From Muribaculaceae bacterium (lineage in GTDB: Bacteria; Bacteroidota; Bacteroidia; Bacteroidales; Muribaculaceae): 64,000 nt of DNA. Numbering within the stretch: the stretch's first letter is position 1; each line of letters begins with the position of its first letter. The position numbers and the translations under genes were made by a program. Location of the stretch: positions 1 through 64,000 of the forward strand of contig JAFYYU010000018.1 of NCBI GenBank assembly GCA_017557425.1, written 5' to 3'. Below, in pieces: positions 1 to 8,020 of the stretch. Below the pieces are notes generated by a model. That model had not been told where the DNA came from. It made no database searches and saw nothing but the letters and a program-made list of their open reading frames with translations.

Positions 1-62
1 TCAGGCAATAATGGCCACCATCATCACGTTAATATAGATGAAAAATGGCTCTCATCTGGCCC

Positions 63-1730
63 ATGAGACATGTCATCCATATCATCTTTGCTGCTGTGCT
101 TGTGGCGCTGGTCACGGGCTGTGGCGGTGCGCACCGCTATGACGTGCGGCTCATCGCCGCCGATAGCCTGATGTGGACAGCCCCCGACAGCGCGCTGGCC
201 ACACTCACCGCCATCGACAGCCTGACGGGCGACGGCAACCGCGTCTACCATGCCCTGCTGATGACGCAGGCCCGCTACAAGTGCTATGCCGACATCACCG
301 CCAGCGACGATAGCGCCATCACCCGAGCCATGCACTACTACCGCTACCATAGCGGCGACCGCGAGAAACTCGCCCGCACCTACCTCTACAAGGGCGCCGT
401 GATGGAAGAACTGGGCCACGTGGACAGTGCCATGTACTACTACAAGACCGCCGAAGCCAACGCCGATGAAAAAGACTACACCAACCTGGGCCAAATCAAC
501 ACACGAATCGCAAACCTCTACCGTCTTTATTATGCTGACAGGCAAATATGTTATGACAAATACAAGCAGGCGTTGAAATACTATCAGTTAATTAATAACA
601 AATCATTACAGTTTGATTGTTTACTCAACATGGGAGCTTGTAGTGCCACAACACACATCGGCAACGCAAAACAGCTATTACTTCAAGCTGGTAATCTTGC
701 TATAGAATTAAATGATAGTGCTGGATATTATACATGTCAAGAACTGCTATGTCGCCAGTTGTATTATTCCGATCATTTACTGACTAAGGCCAAGCAGATT
801 GCATTAGATTGCCTAAATCACTACCGACAATACATCAACCAAGATCTCCTGCTCGACTTGGCCGATATTTACGCACTTAGCAATATGCCAGACTCAGCAA
901 GGTATTATTTGAACTTAGTTAAAATCAATGCCAGTGTTCCATATATAGGCCAAATAAAAACAAGACAGTATTTAATTCTTTCAAGAATCTCAAAATTAGA
1001 AGGTGATAACGTAAAAAGCAGTCACTATGAGACTTTGGCCCATCAGGTTTCAGATTCCATTCTCAACAATAAAAAGAAATTCCAAATACAAGATACGGAG
1101 AACAGCTTCAACAGCAAACAGCATACTGGCTTCATGTCAAAAATCAGTCGTCTCCACTGGATAGTCATAGGACTTGCATTAGCCGTCATGGCCTTGATGG
1201 CACTTGCTTTTTATCATTACCGCCGGGTTCACCGATATGATAAAATTATAGAAAGTTTCAAGCAGCAGTCAGCAAGCCAATTGAGCGATTTGACGTTATT
1301 AAAACAGAATATTGAGAATCTCAAAATCCAGGACCAACAGCTCAAGAGTTTCATTTCCTCGCATTTAAGCCTCACCAGTGAGATGATTGAAGCCTGCTAC
1401 CACAGCCCACAGAGCAAACTGAGCGAACAGGTGAAAAGAATAGTCCGGTTCCAGCACGAAAACAAGCAGCAATGGACTCAACTGTACCATTACATTGATG
1501 CTGAGTACAACGGCATCATCTCCAAGACCCGCAATGCCTATCCCCAGTTAAATGATAAGGACCTACTGCTCATCGCTTTGACCACTACAGGCTTTTCCTA
1601 TGTCCAAATCGCCATCATTATGGGCTATACCAACGCAACCAGCATTGGCACCATCAAGCAACGCCTTGCCCAGAAAATGCACCTCGACGGAACATTGAAC
1701 GACTACATCAATAGCATGGTGGAGTCTTGA
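63..1730 (+). CDS. TPR lipoprotein with membrane helix and C-terminal HTH-like domain
   Basis: The ATG at 63 is preferred over the in-frame ATG at 45 because it starts directly with a lipoprotein signal: a basic start, a hydrophobic run and the lipobox LVTG-C (Cys20). Helical repeats of TPR type fill roughly residues 70-330. One membrane helix follows (WIVIGLALAVMALMALAF, about 365-385), then a charged coiled coil and a C-terminal segment with the look of a winged or LuxR-like helix-turn-helix (DKDLLLIALTTTGFSYVQIA). This architecture is common in Bacteroidetes as a TPR-plus-DNA-binding sensor protein; the ligand is unknown. If Cys20 is lipidated while the single helix spans the inner membrane, the TPR part is periplasmic and the C-terminus cytosolic. 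The first ~480 bases look clearly more GC-rich than the rest. No promoter is visible because the window starts just upstream. Confidence 0.75.
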   Translation: MRHVIHIIFAAVLVALVTGCGGAHRYDVRLIAADSLMWTAPDSALATLTAIDSLTGDGNRVYHALLMTQARYKCYADITASDDSAITRAMHYYRYHSGDREKLARTYLYKGAVMEELGHVDSAMYYYKTAEANADEKDYTNLGQINTRIANLYRLYYADRQICYDKYKQALKYYQLINNKSLQFDCLLNMGACSATTHIGNAKQLLLQAGNLAIELNDSAGYYTCQELLCRQLYYSDHLLTKAKQIALDCLNHYRQYINQDLLLDLADIYALSNMPDSARYYLNLVKINASVPYIGQIKTRQYLILSRISKLEGDNVKSSHYETLAHQVSDSILNNKKKFQIQDTENSFNSKQHTGFMSKISRLHWIVIGLALAVMALMALAFYHYRRVHRYDKIIESFKQQSASQLSDLTLLKQNIENLKIQDQQLKSFISSHLSLTSEMIEACYHSPQSKLSEQVKRIVRFQHENKQQWTQLYHYIDAEYNGIISKTRNAYPQLNDKDLLLIALTTTGFSYVQIAIIMGYTNATSIGTIKQRLAQKMHLDGTLNDYINSMVES

Positions 1731-1876
1731 CTTGGATTTGTATCATACCCCCTTTTTGCTGACAGAACACACATTTTACGAAGTGTATTATTTCTGAAAA
1801 CGTATCTTGCTGATTTTCAGTAAGATAAAATTGCTTTGTATTACGAAAAAATTTGGAGGAAAAGAGGTTAAAGCAG

Positions 1877-1884
1877 TAATTTTG
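1877..1884 (+). promoter_or_regulatory. Promoter of the CotH gene (-7 TAATTTTG)
   Basis: TAATTTTG matches the Bacteroidetes -7 box TAnnTTTG. A TTTG at 1852-1855 lies 21 bases upstream as the -33 box. The CotH ATG follows at 1919. Confidence 0.7.
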
Positions 1885-1918
1885 TAAAGCCTATTTTAAC
1901 ATTTTAATCTTATATTCA

Positions 1919-3343
1919 ATGAAAAAAACATTGTTATTTCTCATGTTTTGGGCAACTGTTGCTTTTGGCATCAGTGGTCAAAGTACCCTTCGACCTCGGG
2001 GTGATGCGAATTGTGACTGGGAAATCAACATTGCTGACATCAACGTTGTCATAGACATCATTTTAGGGAAAACCCATTATCAAGACTACTTTGACAAAGA
2101 TGTAAACGGGGATGGCGAGGTTAACATAGCTGACGTCAATGCCCTTATTGGGGCTGTCTTGGGAGACGAACTGCCGCCGATGCCAGCCTTTTCGGGGACA
2201 CTGCCGGTACTATACATCAACACCGAGGGCCACCGCGAGATAACGGGTAAGGACAATTCTGACTACATCCATGCCGACTGGTGGCTCGACAACAGAGGAA
2301 TTGAGGGCTGTCAATCCCTCGGATCCCCGCAACATCCGCTGGGAATGCAAATCAAAGGGCGGGGCAACTATACTTGGGAACACTCGGCCAAAAAGCCTTA
2401 TCGGATAAAACTCGACACTAAACAGCCGCTGATGGGGTTGAAGAAGAATAGGCACTTCTGCCTGCTGGCGCATGATTTTTGGTCCAATCCTGTCGGATTT
2501 GAGTTGAGTCGGCGGATAGGCCTTGCCTACACACCAGCCCAAGAACCGGTGGAAGTGGTGCTTAACGGTATTTACATTGGACTGTACTTCATTACTGAGA
2601 AAATAAGGGTCAGCACGTATCGGGTAAACATCACAGAACAAGAAAACGGTGAGACTGACGAGAATCTGATCACTGGAGGATGGCTCATTGAAATAGACGG
2701 GCATGCTGATGAAAACCAGTTCTTCATCCAAGAGTCTAACGGTAATGTGTTACCTGTCAAGTATCATAGCCCAGACAGCCTTTCGGACGCACAAATGGAC
2801 TATATCTACAACCTGATTTCACAAACAGATAAAGCAATTTATGAGGGCACCGATTGCGAATGGGAAAAGTACATCGATCTGGACACACTCGCGTGTTTCT
2901 ACATTGTAAATGAAGTTGTTGATGACATCGAATCCTTTAAAGGCAGCCTTTTCCTTCACAAACATCGCGGGGATAGCACCAAACTGCTGTTCGGACCTGT
3001 GTGGGACTTTGGATGCGCCTTTGGACATCCAGAGCAGGAGGAGCCGTGTTTCTTGTATGAGAACGTTGATGAGATTTTCAAGCCTCATTGGCTTGAAAAA
3101 ATGGTCCAGAGCGACAAGTTTCAGGAAGTGGTGAGGAATCACTGGAGAGATTTCTACCCGTCACAGATAGAAACCATCGAGAATTATATCGATTCTATTA
3201 TAAACAGGATATCATCGGCTAGCAAAGCCGACAGAATGCGATGGCCTGGCCAATATTGGGAAAGTTTGGATTTCCAAAACGAATACTTCAAAATGAGAAT
3301 GCGTGAAAAGGTCAATTTCCTTAACGATCAGTGGGGAACCTAA
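1919..3343 (+). CDS. Secreted CotH-family protein with N-terminal dockerin module
   Basis: The protein is 474 aa. A signal peptide (MKKTLLFLMFWATVAFG) is followed at about residues 25-82 by two dockerin type I-like repeats, with loops DANCDWEINIADIN and DVNGDGEVNIADVN. The rest matches the CotH kinase-like fold: KGRGNYTWEHSAKKPYRIKL, a NGIYIGLYFITEKI strand, a FYIVNEVVDDIESFKGS segment and GPVWDFGCAFG. CotH proteins are atypical protein kinases in Bacillus spores; in Bacteroidetes secreted members often accompany carbohydrate- or protein-degrading systems, so a catalytic role is only inferred. The module links it to the dockerin-tailed peptidases at 53.8-62.8 kb. The TAA stop is followed in the same frame by 24 more codons encoding another dockerin half-repeat (separate entry). 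The dockerin sits at the N-terminus here but at the C-terminus in the peptidases. Confidence 0.85.
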   Translation: MKKTLLFLMFWATVAFGISGQSTLRPRGDANCDWEINIADINVVIDIILGKTHYQDYFDKDVNGDGEVNIADVNALIGAVLGDELPPMPAFSGTLPVLYINTEGHREITGKDNSDYIHADWWLDNRGIEGCQSLGSPQHPLGMQIKGRGNYTWEHSAKKPYRIKLDTKQPLMGLKKNRHFCLLAHDFWSNPVGFELSRRIGLAYTPAQEPVEVVLNGIYIGLYFITEKIRVSTYRVNITEQENGETDENLITGGWLIEIDGHADENQFFIQESNGNVLPVKYHSPDSLSDAQMDYIYNLISQTDKAIYEGTDCEWEKYIDLDTLACFYIVNEVVDDIESFKGSLFLHKHRGDSTKLLFGPVWDFGCAFGHPEQEEPCFLYENVDEIFKPHWLEKMVQSDKFQEVVRNHWRDFYPSQIETIENYIDSIINRISSASKADRMRWPGQYWESLDFQNEYFKMRMREKVNFLNDQWGT

Positions 3344-3418
3344 CAGGCCGAAGGCGGCGACGGACAGGTGAACATCGCCGACGTGACCTTCCTAATTGAC
3401 CACATCCTGGGCATGTGA
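3344..3418 (+). pseudogene. In-frame dockerin half-repeat after the CotH stop
   Basis: Directly after the TAA of the CotH gene, the same frame stays open for 24 codons to a TGA and encodes GGDGQVNIADVTFLIDHILG, a near-perfect dockerin half-repeat. It is either a fossil of a lost C-terminal module, left by a nonsense mutation or recombination, or a readthrough extension. No start codon or promoter of its own is seen. Confidence 0.6.
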
Positions 3419-3475
3419 TTCACAGCATCATTTACTAATCGTACATAAAACGGGAAGAATAGTTTATTTGTAGGG

Positions 3476-3510
3476 TGCGGCGCCTGGATTGAATCCACAT
3501 CGGCGCCGCA
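3476..3510 (+). terminator. Hairpin terminator after the CotH gene
   Basis: Perfect 9-bp arms TGCGGCGCC (3476-3484) and GGCGCCGCA (3502-3510) enclose a smaller stem TGGATT/AATCCA. A short T-rich run (TCTGTTTT) follows. The rest of the 3419-3798 gap holds no gene, only AT-rich DNA and the next promoter. Confidence 0.6.
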
Positions 3511-3743
3511 TCTGTTTTCGCAACTACGAATTACACTTTTTTTACATCCGCGCACATGAAGTGTCGGCGGATTTTTGGGATTAAAAAAATGGGCATCCGC
3601 ACCCCTGATTTTAAAAATTACTTCAACATCTAAAACCATTGGCATATGTATCCTTAAACTCTATAATGCGAGCAAAGCGAACAGATGATTTCCCGCTTTT
3701 TCATTTTTTTGTGCAAAATAAACCTTTATGTTATCTAAAGTTG

Positions 3744-3751
3744 TACCTTTG
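3744..3751 (+). promoter_or_regulatory. Promoter of the zinc-ribbon gene (-7 TACCTTTG)
   Basis: TACCTTTG fits the -7 consensus TAnnTTTG and lies 48 bases before the ATG at 3799. No clear -33 box stands at the usual distance. It may drive the whole run to 9520, because the later gaps carry no comparable box. Confidence 0.6.
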
Positions 3752-3798
3752 TAGTTTGAAATTAAACGAAGTTTAACCAAAGCTAAAATAGACGAATT

Positions 3799-5262
3799 AT
3801 GAGATGTCAACATTGCGGACACGAGGTACCTGATGGTTCTGTCTTTTGCAACCATTGCGGCTACCGCATGAGTAATGAGATCACATGCAGTTATTGTCAC
3901 GAAACCATGCCAGCAACATCGGTCTTTTGCCCCCATTGCGGCAAGGCTGTCGATAATGCTGTGAACGTGGCTTCACGCCAAACAACCGCCGCGCAAGCCA
4001 GTCCCCGCCCAACGACCTACAATGAGCAACGTATAGCTGCCCAACGACGGGCCCAACAACGTCAAGCCAACGCTTGGCAACAGCCCGAGCCCGAAGAACC
4101 GGAAGACGATGACGACAATGAGAGCACCGGCGGCCGTTCACATTACAACCGCAACCTCATCATCGGTATCATCTTGGCGGCACTGGCCATTGGATTACTG
4201 TCCCTCTTGAAACATTGCAATAGTCGTGAAAACGACCGTCTGGAGGCCCGTGCCGACAGCGCAGCGCTTGCTGCCGACAGCAGCCAGGACCCCATGGCCG
4301 TGCTCACTGCCGAGTTGAGCCGGAACTCATTCACTGACGATAAGGCCTACACGGGCTGTGCGGTTCGCTTTGCCAGCACCGACCCCGACACACCGGAGCG
4401 CATCGTGGGCGTGACCTACAAGGATGACACCGACCGTCCGTTCATCAAGGTTTATCAGCTGACTCGTGACGGTGCTCAGTGGAAGACCGAATTGGGACAG
4501 ACCAAGTACTTTGACGGCCGCAGCATCATCATGGACAACTCGTCGCTCATCGCCGACGGCATGAACGTGCCCCGCGCAGTGACCGTCGATGGCAAGCAAT
4601 ACCTCTACTTCGCGTTCCTCAACCACCTGAAGGGTGCAGGCGAAGGCAACAACGGCCGTGTGACATTGGCACTGTATGATGTTGACGCCAAAAAAATGAC
4701 AACCTTGACCTATGACGGCCAAATCCGTTCCCGTACCGACGGCCGCCAGTATGTCTATAGCCGCGGCCCCCTGGAGAACACCAACGGCAGTGAGCGCACT
4801 TTCCTGCGCCAGGAAGCTGCCAGCATCGGTGCCATCAAAGTAGCCACCCAGGAGGAGATTGACGCCGAAGAAGAGGCCAAAGCCAAGGAAGAAGAAGAGA
4901 AAGCCCTCGCTGGCGAGGAGAACGCCGAAAAGAAGTGGGAACACGACAATGCCGAGAACATGGACAAGCTCAAAGAGGGTGAGGAAGTGAAGATGAAGCC
5001 CACCCAGTATGACAAGCCCATCATCAACATGAAGGAAATCAAGGACAAGCTCGAGAACGACCGTTATCTCGTCTTTCTGGACACTAAGGGCTCGGTAGTG
5101 GGATTCAACAAGAACAGCCGCAAGTACTTTACCATCTATAGCGGCAAGAACGGCGCTGCAACGGGCATCAGCTTCAACGGCGACAATAACGTGCTCATCA
5201 AGACGGGTGGCGGCAACATCACCTATGACCTGGTGAATGACCGTGCCAAGAATGCCAACTAA
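3799..5262 (+). CDS. Zinc-ribbon membrane protein
   Basis: Two zinc ribbons open this 487-aa protein, with Cys pairs at 3/6 and 17/20 and at 30/33 and 44/47. A Gln/Pro-rich then acidic linker follows, then one membrane helix (about residues 119-137, NLIIGIILAALAIGLL). The C-terminal ~340 residues probably lie outside the cytoplasm and hold strand-rich sequence interrupted by a Glu/Lys-rich helix (about 350-395). Similar double zinc-ribbon membrane proteins are common in Bacteroidetes and have no assigned reaction. A tiny membrane protein gene follows after 10 bases and then a GNAT-like gene, so the three are probably co-transcribed. Function unknown; the zinc ribbon may mediate protein or nucleic-acid contact. 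Confidence 0.8.
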   Translation: MRCQHCGHEVPDGSVFCNHCGYRMSNEITCSYCHETMPATSVFCPHCGKAVDNAVNVASRQTTAAQASPRPTTYNEQRIAAQRRAQQRQANAWQQPEPEEPEDDDDNESTGGRSHYNRNLIIGIILAALAIGLLSLLKHCNSRENDRLEARADSAALAADSSQDPMAVLTAELSRNSFTDDKAYTGCAVRFASTDPDTPERIVGVTYKDDTDRPFIKVYQLTRDGAQWKTELGQTKYFDGRSIIMDNSSLIADGMNVPRAVTVDGKQYLYFAFLNHLKGAGEGNNGRVTLALYDVDAKKMTTLTYDGQIRSRTDGRQYVYSRGPLENTNGSERTFLRQEAASIGAIKVATQEEIDAEEEAKAKEEEEKALAGEENAEKKWEHDNAENMDKLKEGEEVKMKPTQYDKPIINMKEIKDKLENDRYLVFLDTKGSVVGFNKNSRKYFTIYSGKNGAATGISFNGDNNVLIKTGGGNITYDLVNDRAKNAN

Positions 5263-5272
5263 CTGAACTATC

Positions 5273-5383
5273 ATGACTCCCGAACGACGCTATTACTTCT
5301 GGTTCTTCGTCAAGTTGAACCTCATCTTGATAGGGCTGCTTGCCCTGTTGTGGTGGCTAAACAACGTCGTGTATGCGGGATAA
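5273..5383 (+). CDS. Small membrane protein, 36 aa
   Basis: An ATG ten bases after the zinc-ribbon stop opens 36 codons: a polar basic start (MTPERRYYFWFFVK), one hydrophobic helix (LNLILIGLLALLWWL) and a short tail NNVVYAG. The size, codon use like its neighbours, tight spacing and clean helix make it a credible small membrane protein, perhaps a partner of the zinc-ribbon membrane protein. I do not recognise a family. The heptad repeat begins seven bases after its stop. Confidence 0.55.
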   Translation: MTPERRYYFWFFVKLNLILIGLLALLWWLNNVVYAG

Positions 5384-5389
5384 CCAAGA

Positions 5390-5423
5390 ACTAAAGACTT
5401 AAGACTAAGGACTAAAGACTAAC
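5390..5423 (+). repeat. Stop-bearing heptad repeat, 5 units
   Basis: Units ACTAAAG, ACTTAAG, ACTAAGG, ACTAAAG and ACTAAC run straight into the ATG at 5424. TAA occurs at 5392, 5400, 5406, 5413 and 5420, covering all three frames. The reverse strand reads CTTTAGT, so it also carries TAG. Confidence 0.8.
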
Positions 5424-6557
5424 ATGGCCGTAGAAATCAAAGAAATCCAACCCACCAAGCGCAACCTGCTCAAGTTTGTGCATTTCCCCATCGATGTCAT
5501 CTACCGCGACAGCAAGTACTATATACCGCCGCTGGTGACTGATGAGGTCAATACCCTGCGTCCCGACAAGAATCCCGCGTTTGACTTCTGCGAGGCCGCC
5601 TATTTCCTGGCCTACCGTGACGGGAAGATCGTTGGACGCATTGCCGGCATCATCAACCATGTGGTGAACGAGAGGCAAGGAAAGAAGGAGGCGCGCTTCG
5701 GCTACATTGACTTCATTGACGATGCCGAGGTAGTCGATGCGCTTATCGATGCCGTAACCAAGTGGGGAAAATCCAAAGGCATGGAACACTTGACAGGACC
5801 TATGGGCTTTACCGATATGGATCCTGAGGGCATGCTCATCGAGGGCTTTGACCGTGTGGGCACCACCGGAGCGGTATATGGCCATCCCTATTATCCCAAG
5901 CACATGGAGCGTGCGGGATTTGTCAAAGATGTGGACTGGCTGGAGTTCCTGATTACCATTCCCAAAGAGGTTCCCGAGAAGATGGCACGCATTGCCAAAC
6001 TCATGAGCGAGCGCCTCAATCTGACGACCATCAAATATACCGACCGCAAACAGTTGGTCAAGGACTATGGTGACGCCATCTTTAAGCTGATTAACGTGGC
6101 CTATGATGAGTTGTTCGGCTACTCGCCGCTCACCGACAAGCAGATCAAGCACTACATCAAGATGTACCTGCCTTTCCTGCCGCTTGACGACCTGTCGATG
6201 GTCATCGAGAAGGACACGCGTGAGCTCATCGCTGTGGGCATCACCATCCCCTCGATGTCAAAGGCACTCATCAAGAACCGTGGCCGCCTGTTCCCCTTTG
6301 GTTGGAAACCCCTGCTCGATGCCTTCAAGCACAATGACTTGGTGGACCTGATGCTCATCGCTGTCAAGCCCGAGTACCAGAACAAGGGCGTGAATTCGCT
6401 CATCTTCAACGACCTCATCGAGGTCTTCAACCGCCACGGCTACACACATGCCGAGAGCAACCACGAGCTGGAACTCAACACCAAGGTGCTGCAACAGTGG
6501 GAATATTTCGAGACCGAGCAGCACAAGCGCCGCAGGGCATATACCAAAGATATTTGA
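5424..6557 (+). CDS. GNAT-like N-acyltransferase family protein
   Basis: The 377-aa protein has two acyltransferase-like halves. The first contains FLAYRDGKIVGRIAGIIN (about residues 60-80) and TGPMGFTDMDPEGMLIEGF; the second contains VDLMLIAVKPEYQNKGVNSLIF (about 308-330), a strand-turn-helix that resembles the acetyl-CoA-binding motif of GNAT enzymes. Proteins of this type are widespread in Bacteroidetes and are usually annotated only as N-acetyltransferase; the acceptor is unknown. No signal peptide is seen, so it should act in the cytoplasm. The heptad repeat ends exactly at its ATG, which supports this start. It sits between the zinc-ribbon unit and pgi with no promoter box in either gap. 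Confidence 0.7.
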   Translation: MAVEIKEIQPTKRNLLKFVHFPIDVIYRDSKYYIPPLVTDEVNTLRPDKNPAFDFCEAAYFLAYRDGKIVGRIAGIINHVVNERQGKKEARFGYIDFIDDAEVVDALIDAVTKWGKSKGMEHLTGPMGFTDMDPEGMLIEGFDRVGTTGAVYGHPYYPKHMERAGFVKDVDWLEFLITIPKEVPEKMARIAKLMSERLNLTTIKYTDRKQLVKDYGDAIFKLINVAYDELFGYSPLTDKQIKHYIKMYLPFLPLDDLSMVIEKDTRELIAVGITIPSMSKALIKNRGRLFPFGWKPLLDAFKHNDLVDLMLIAVKPEYQNKGVNSLIFNDLIEVFNRHGYTHAESNHELELNTKVLQQWEYFETEQHKRRRAYTKDI

Positions 6558-6574
6558 GCCAGCTCAAATTTCTA

Positions 6575-6602
6575 GATTAGGGATTAGAGATTAGTGATTA
6601 GA
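6575..6602 (+). repeat. Stop-bearing heptad repeat, 4 units (GATTAGN)
   Basis: GATTAGG, GATTAGA, GATTAGT and GATTAGA stand in strict 7-base phase, 23 bases before the pgi ATG. TAG at 6578, 6585, 6592 and 6599 covers all three frames. Confidence 0.75.
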
Positions 6603-6625
6603 GAATACATTAAACATCATAGATT

Positions 6626-7948
6626 ATGAACGAGAAGATTCAAGTTATCAGCAAATATGCCCTTGAGGGGCTGGAAGTTCAAGGTCTGAACAATGAGGCC
6701 CTTGCTGCTAAGCAAGTGCTGAAAAGCGGTTCAGGCGCCGGCAACGATTTCCTGGGTTGGCTGCATCTGCCCAGCAGCATCGATGACCAGCAGTTGCAGG
6801 CCATCGAAAAGACAGCAGCTGTCTTGCGCCAGGAGTGTGAATATGTCATCACCATCGGCATCGGTGGCAGTTACCTGGGTGCCAAGGCCATCATCGAGGC
6901 CCTGAGCGACCATTTCGCTGCCTACAAGACCGGCAACGGTCCCAAGGTCGTGTTTGCCGGCAACAACATCGGCGAGGACTACCTCTATGACCTGATGGAC
7001 CTGGTGCGCGGACACAAGTTCGGCATCATCGTCATCTCCAAGTCAGGCACAACGACCGAGCCCGCCATTGCTTTCCGCCTGTTCAAGGAAATGCTCGAGA
7101 AGCAGGAGGGCAAGGAGTTTGCCCAGCGCAACATCGTGGCCGTGACCGACGCACGCCGCGGCGCCCTGCGCAACCTGGCTACCCAGGAGGGCTATGCCAC
7201 CTACGTTATCCCCGACGATGTGGGCGGCCGTTTCTCGGTGCTCACCCCCGTGGGCCTGCTGCCCATTGCCGTGGCCGGATTTGACATCCGCGCCCTCGTG
7301 GCTGGTGCAGTCGAGATGGAAAAAGACGGCGACGAGCAGGTCATCAACTATGCCATCGCCCGCAATGCCCTGTACCGCAACGGCAAGAAAATCGAGATTC
7401 TCGCCAACTTCACCCCGCGCCTGCACTTCCTGGCCGAATGGTGGAAACAGCTCTACGGCGAGAGCGAGGGCAAAGGCCACAAGGGTATCTTCCCCGCAAG
7501 CGTCGATTTCACGACCGACCTGCACAGCATGGGCCAGATGATCCAGGACGGTGAGCGCACCCTCTTTGAGACGGTGCTCAGCGTGGGCGACCAGCAGCAT
7601 GAGGTCATCATCCCCACCGACGAGGCCGACTTGGATGGTCTGAACTATATCGCCGGTAAGAATGTGGACTACGTCAACAAGATGGCCGAGCTGGGAACAC
7701 GTCTGGCACATGTCGACGGCGGTGTACCCAACCTGCTCATCACCATTCCCGCAGTCAACGAGCGTTATCTGGGTCAGCTGATCTACTTCTTCGAGAAAGC
7801 CTGTGGCGTGAGCGGCTATACGCTGGGCGTCAACCCGTTTGACCAGCCTGGCGTCGAGGCCTACAAGAAAAACATGTTCGCCCTGCTCGAGAAACCCGGC
7901 TACGAAGAGGCCACAAAAGCCATCAAAGAAAAACTCAACAACCCTTAA
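6626..7948 (+). CDS. pgi: Glucose-6-phosphate isomerase
   Basis: This enzyme interconverts glucose 6-phosphate and fructose 6-phosphate in glycolysis. The sequence has the sugar-phosphate-binding [10 protein letters not shown] (78-87) and SKSGTTTEP (138-146), then [14 protein letters not shown], the GESEGK region with the catalytic glutamate, and the C-terminal [12 protein letters not shown] with the catalytic lysine. At 440 aa it belongs to the short bacterial type, like that of Bacillus, rather than the ~550-aa E. coli type. It is cytoplasmic. It sits between a GNAT-like gene and a CoA transferase gene, each junction filled by a heptad repeat, so transcription probably runs through from upstream. 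Confidence 0.95.
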   Translation: MNEKIQVISKYALEGLEVQGLNNEALAAKQVLKSGSGAGNDFLGWLHLPSSIDDQQLQAIEKTAAVLRQECEYVITIGIGGSYLGAKAIIEALSDHFAAYKTGNGPKVVFAGNNIGEDYLYDLMDLVRGHKFGIIVISKSGTTTEPAIAFRLFKEMLEKQEGKEFAQRNIVAVTDARRGALRNLATQEGYATYVIPDDVGGRFSVLTPVGLLPIAVAGFDIRALVAGAVEMEKDGDEQVINYAIARNALYRNGKKIEILANFTPRLHFLAEWWKQLYGESEGKGHKGIFPASVDFTTDLHSMGQMIQDGERTLFETVLSVGDQQHEVIIPTDEADLDGLNYIAGKNVDYVNKMAELGTRLAHVDGGVPNLLITIPAVNERYLGQLIYFFEKACGVSGYTLGVNPFDQPGVEAYKKNMFALLEKPGYEEATKAIKEKLNNP

Positions 7949-7965
7949 TGCCCGCTACGCGAGCA

Positions 7966-8014
7966 GTTTAAAGTTTAAAGTTTAGAGTTTAAAGACTAAC
8001 AACTAAAGACTAAA
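7966..8014 (+). repeat. Stop-bearing heptad repeat, 7 units
   Basis: Seven consecutive 7-mers (GTTTAAA twice, GTTTAGA, GTTTAAA, GACTAAC, AACTAAA, GACTAAA) end six bases before the ATG at 8021. TAA or TAG recurs every 7 bases from 7969 to 8011, hitting each forward frame at least twice. Confidence 0.85.
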
Positions 8015-8020
8015 TAAACA

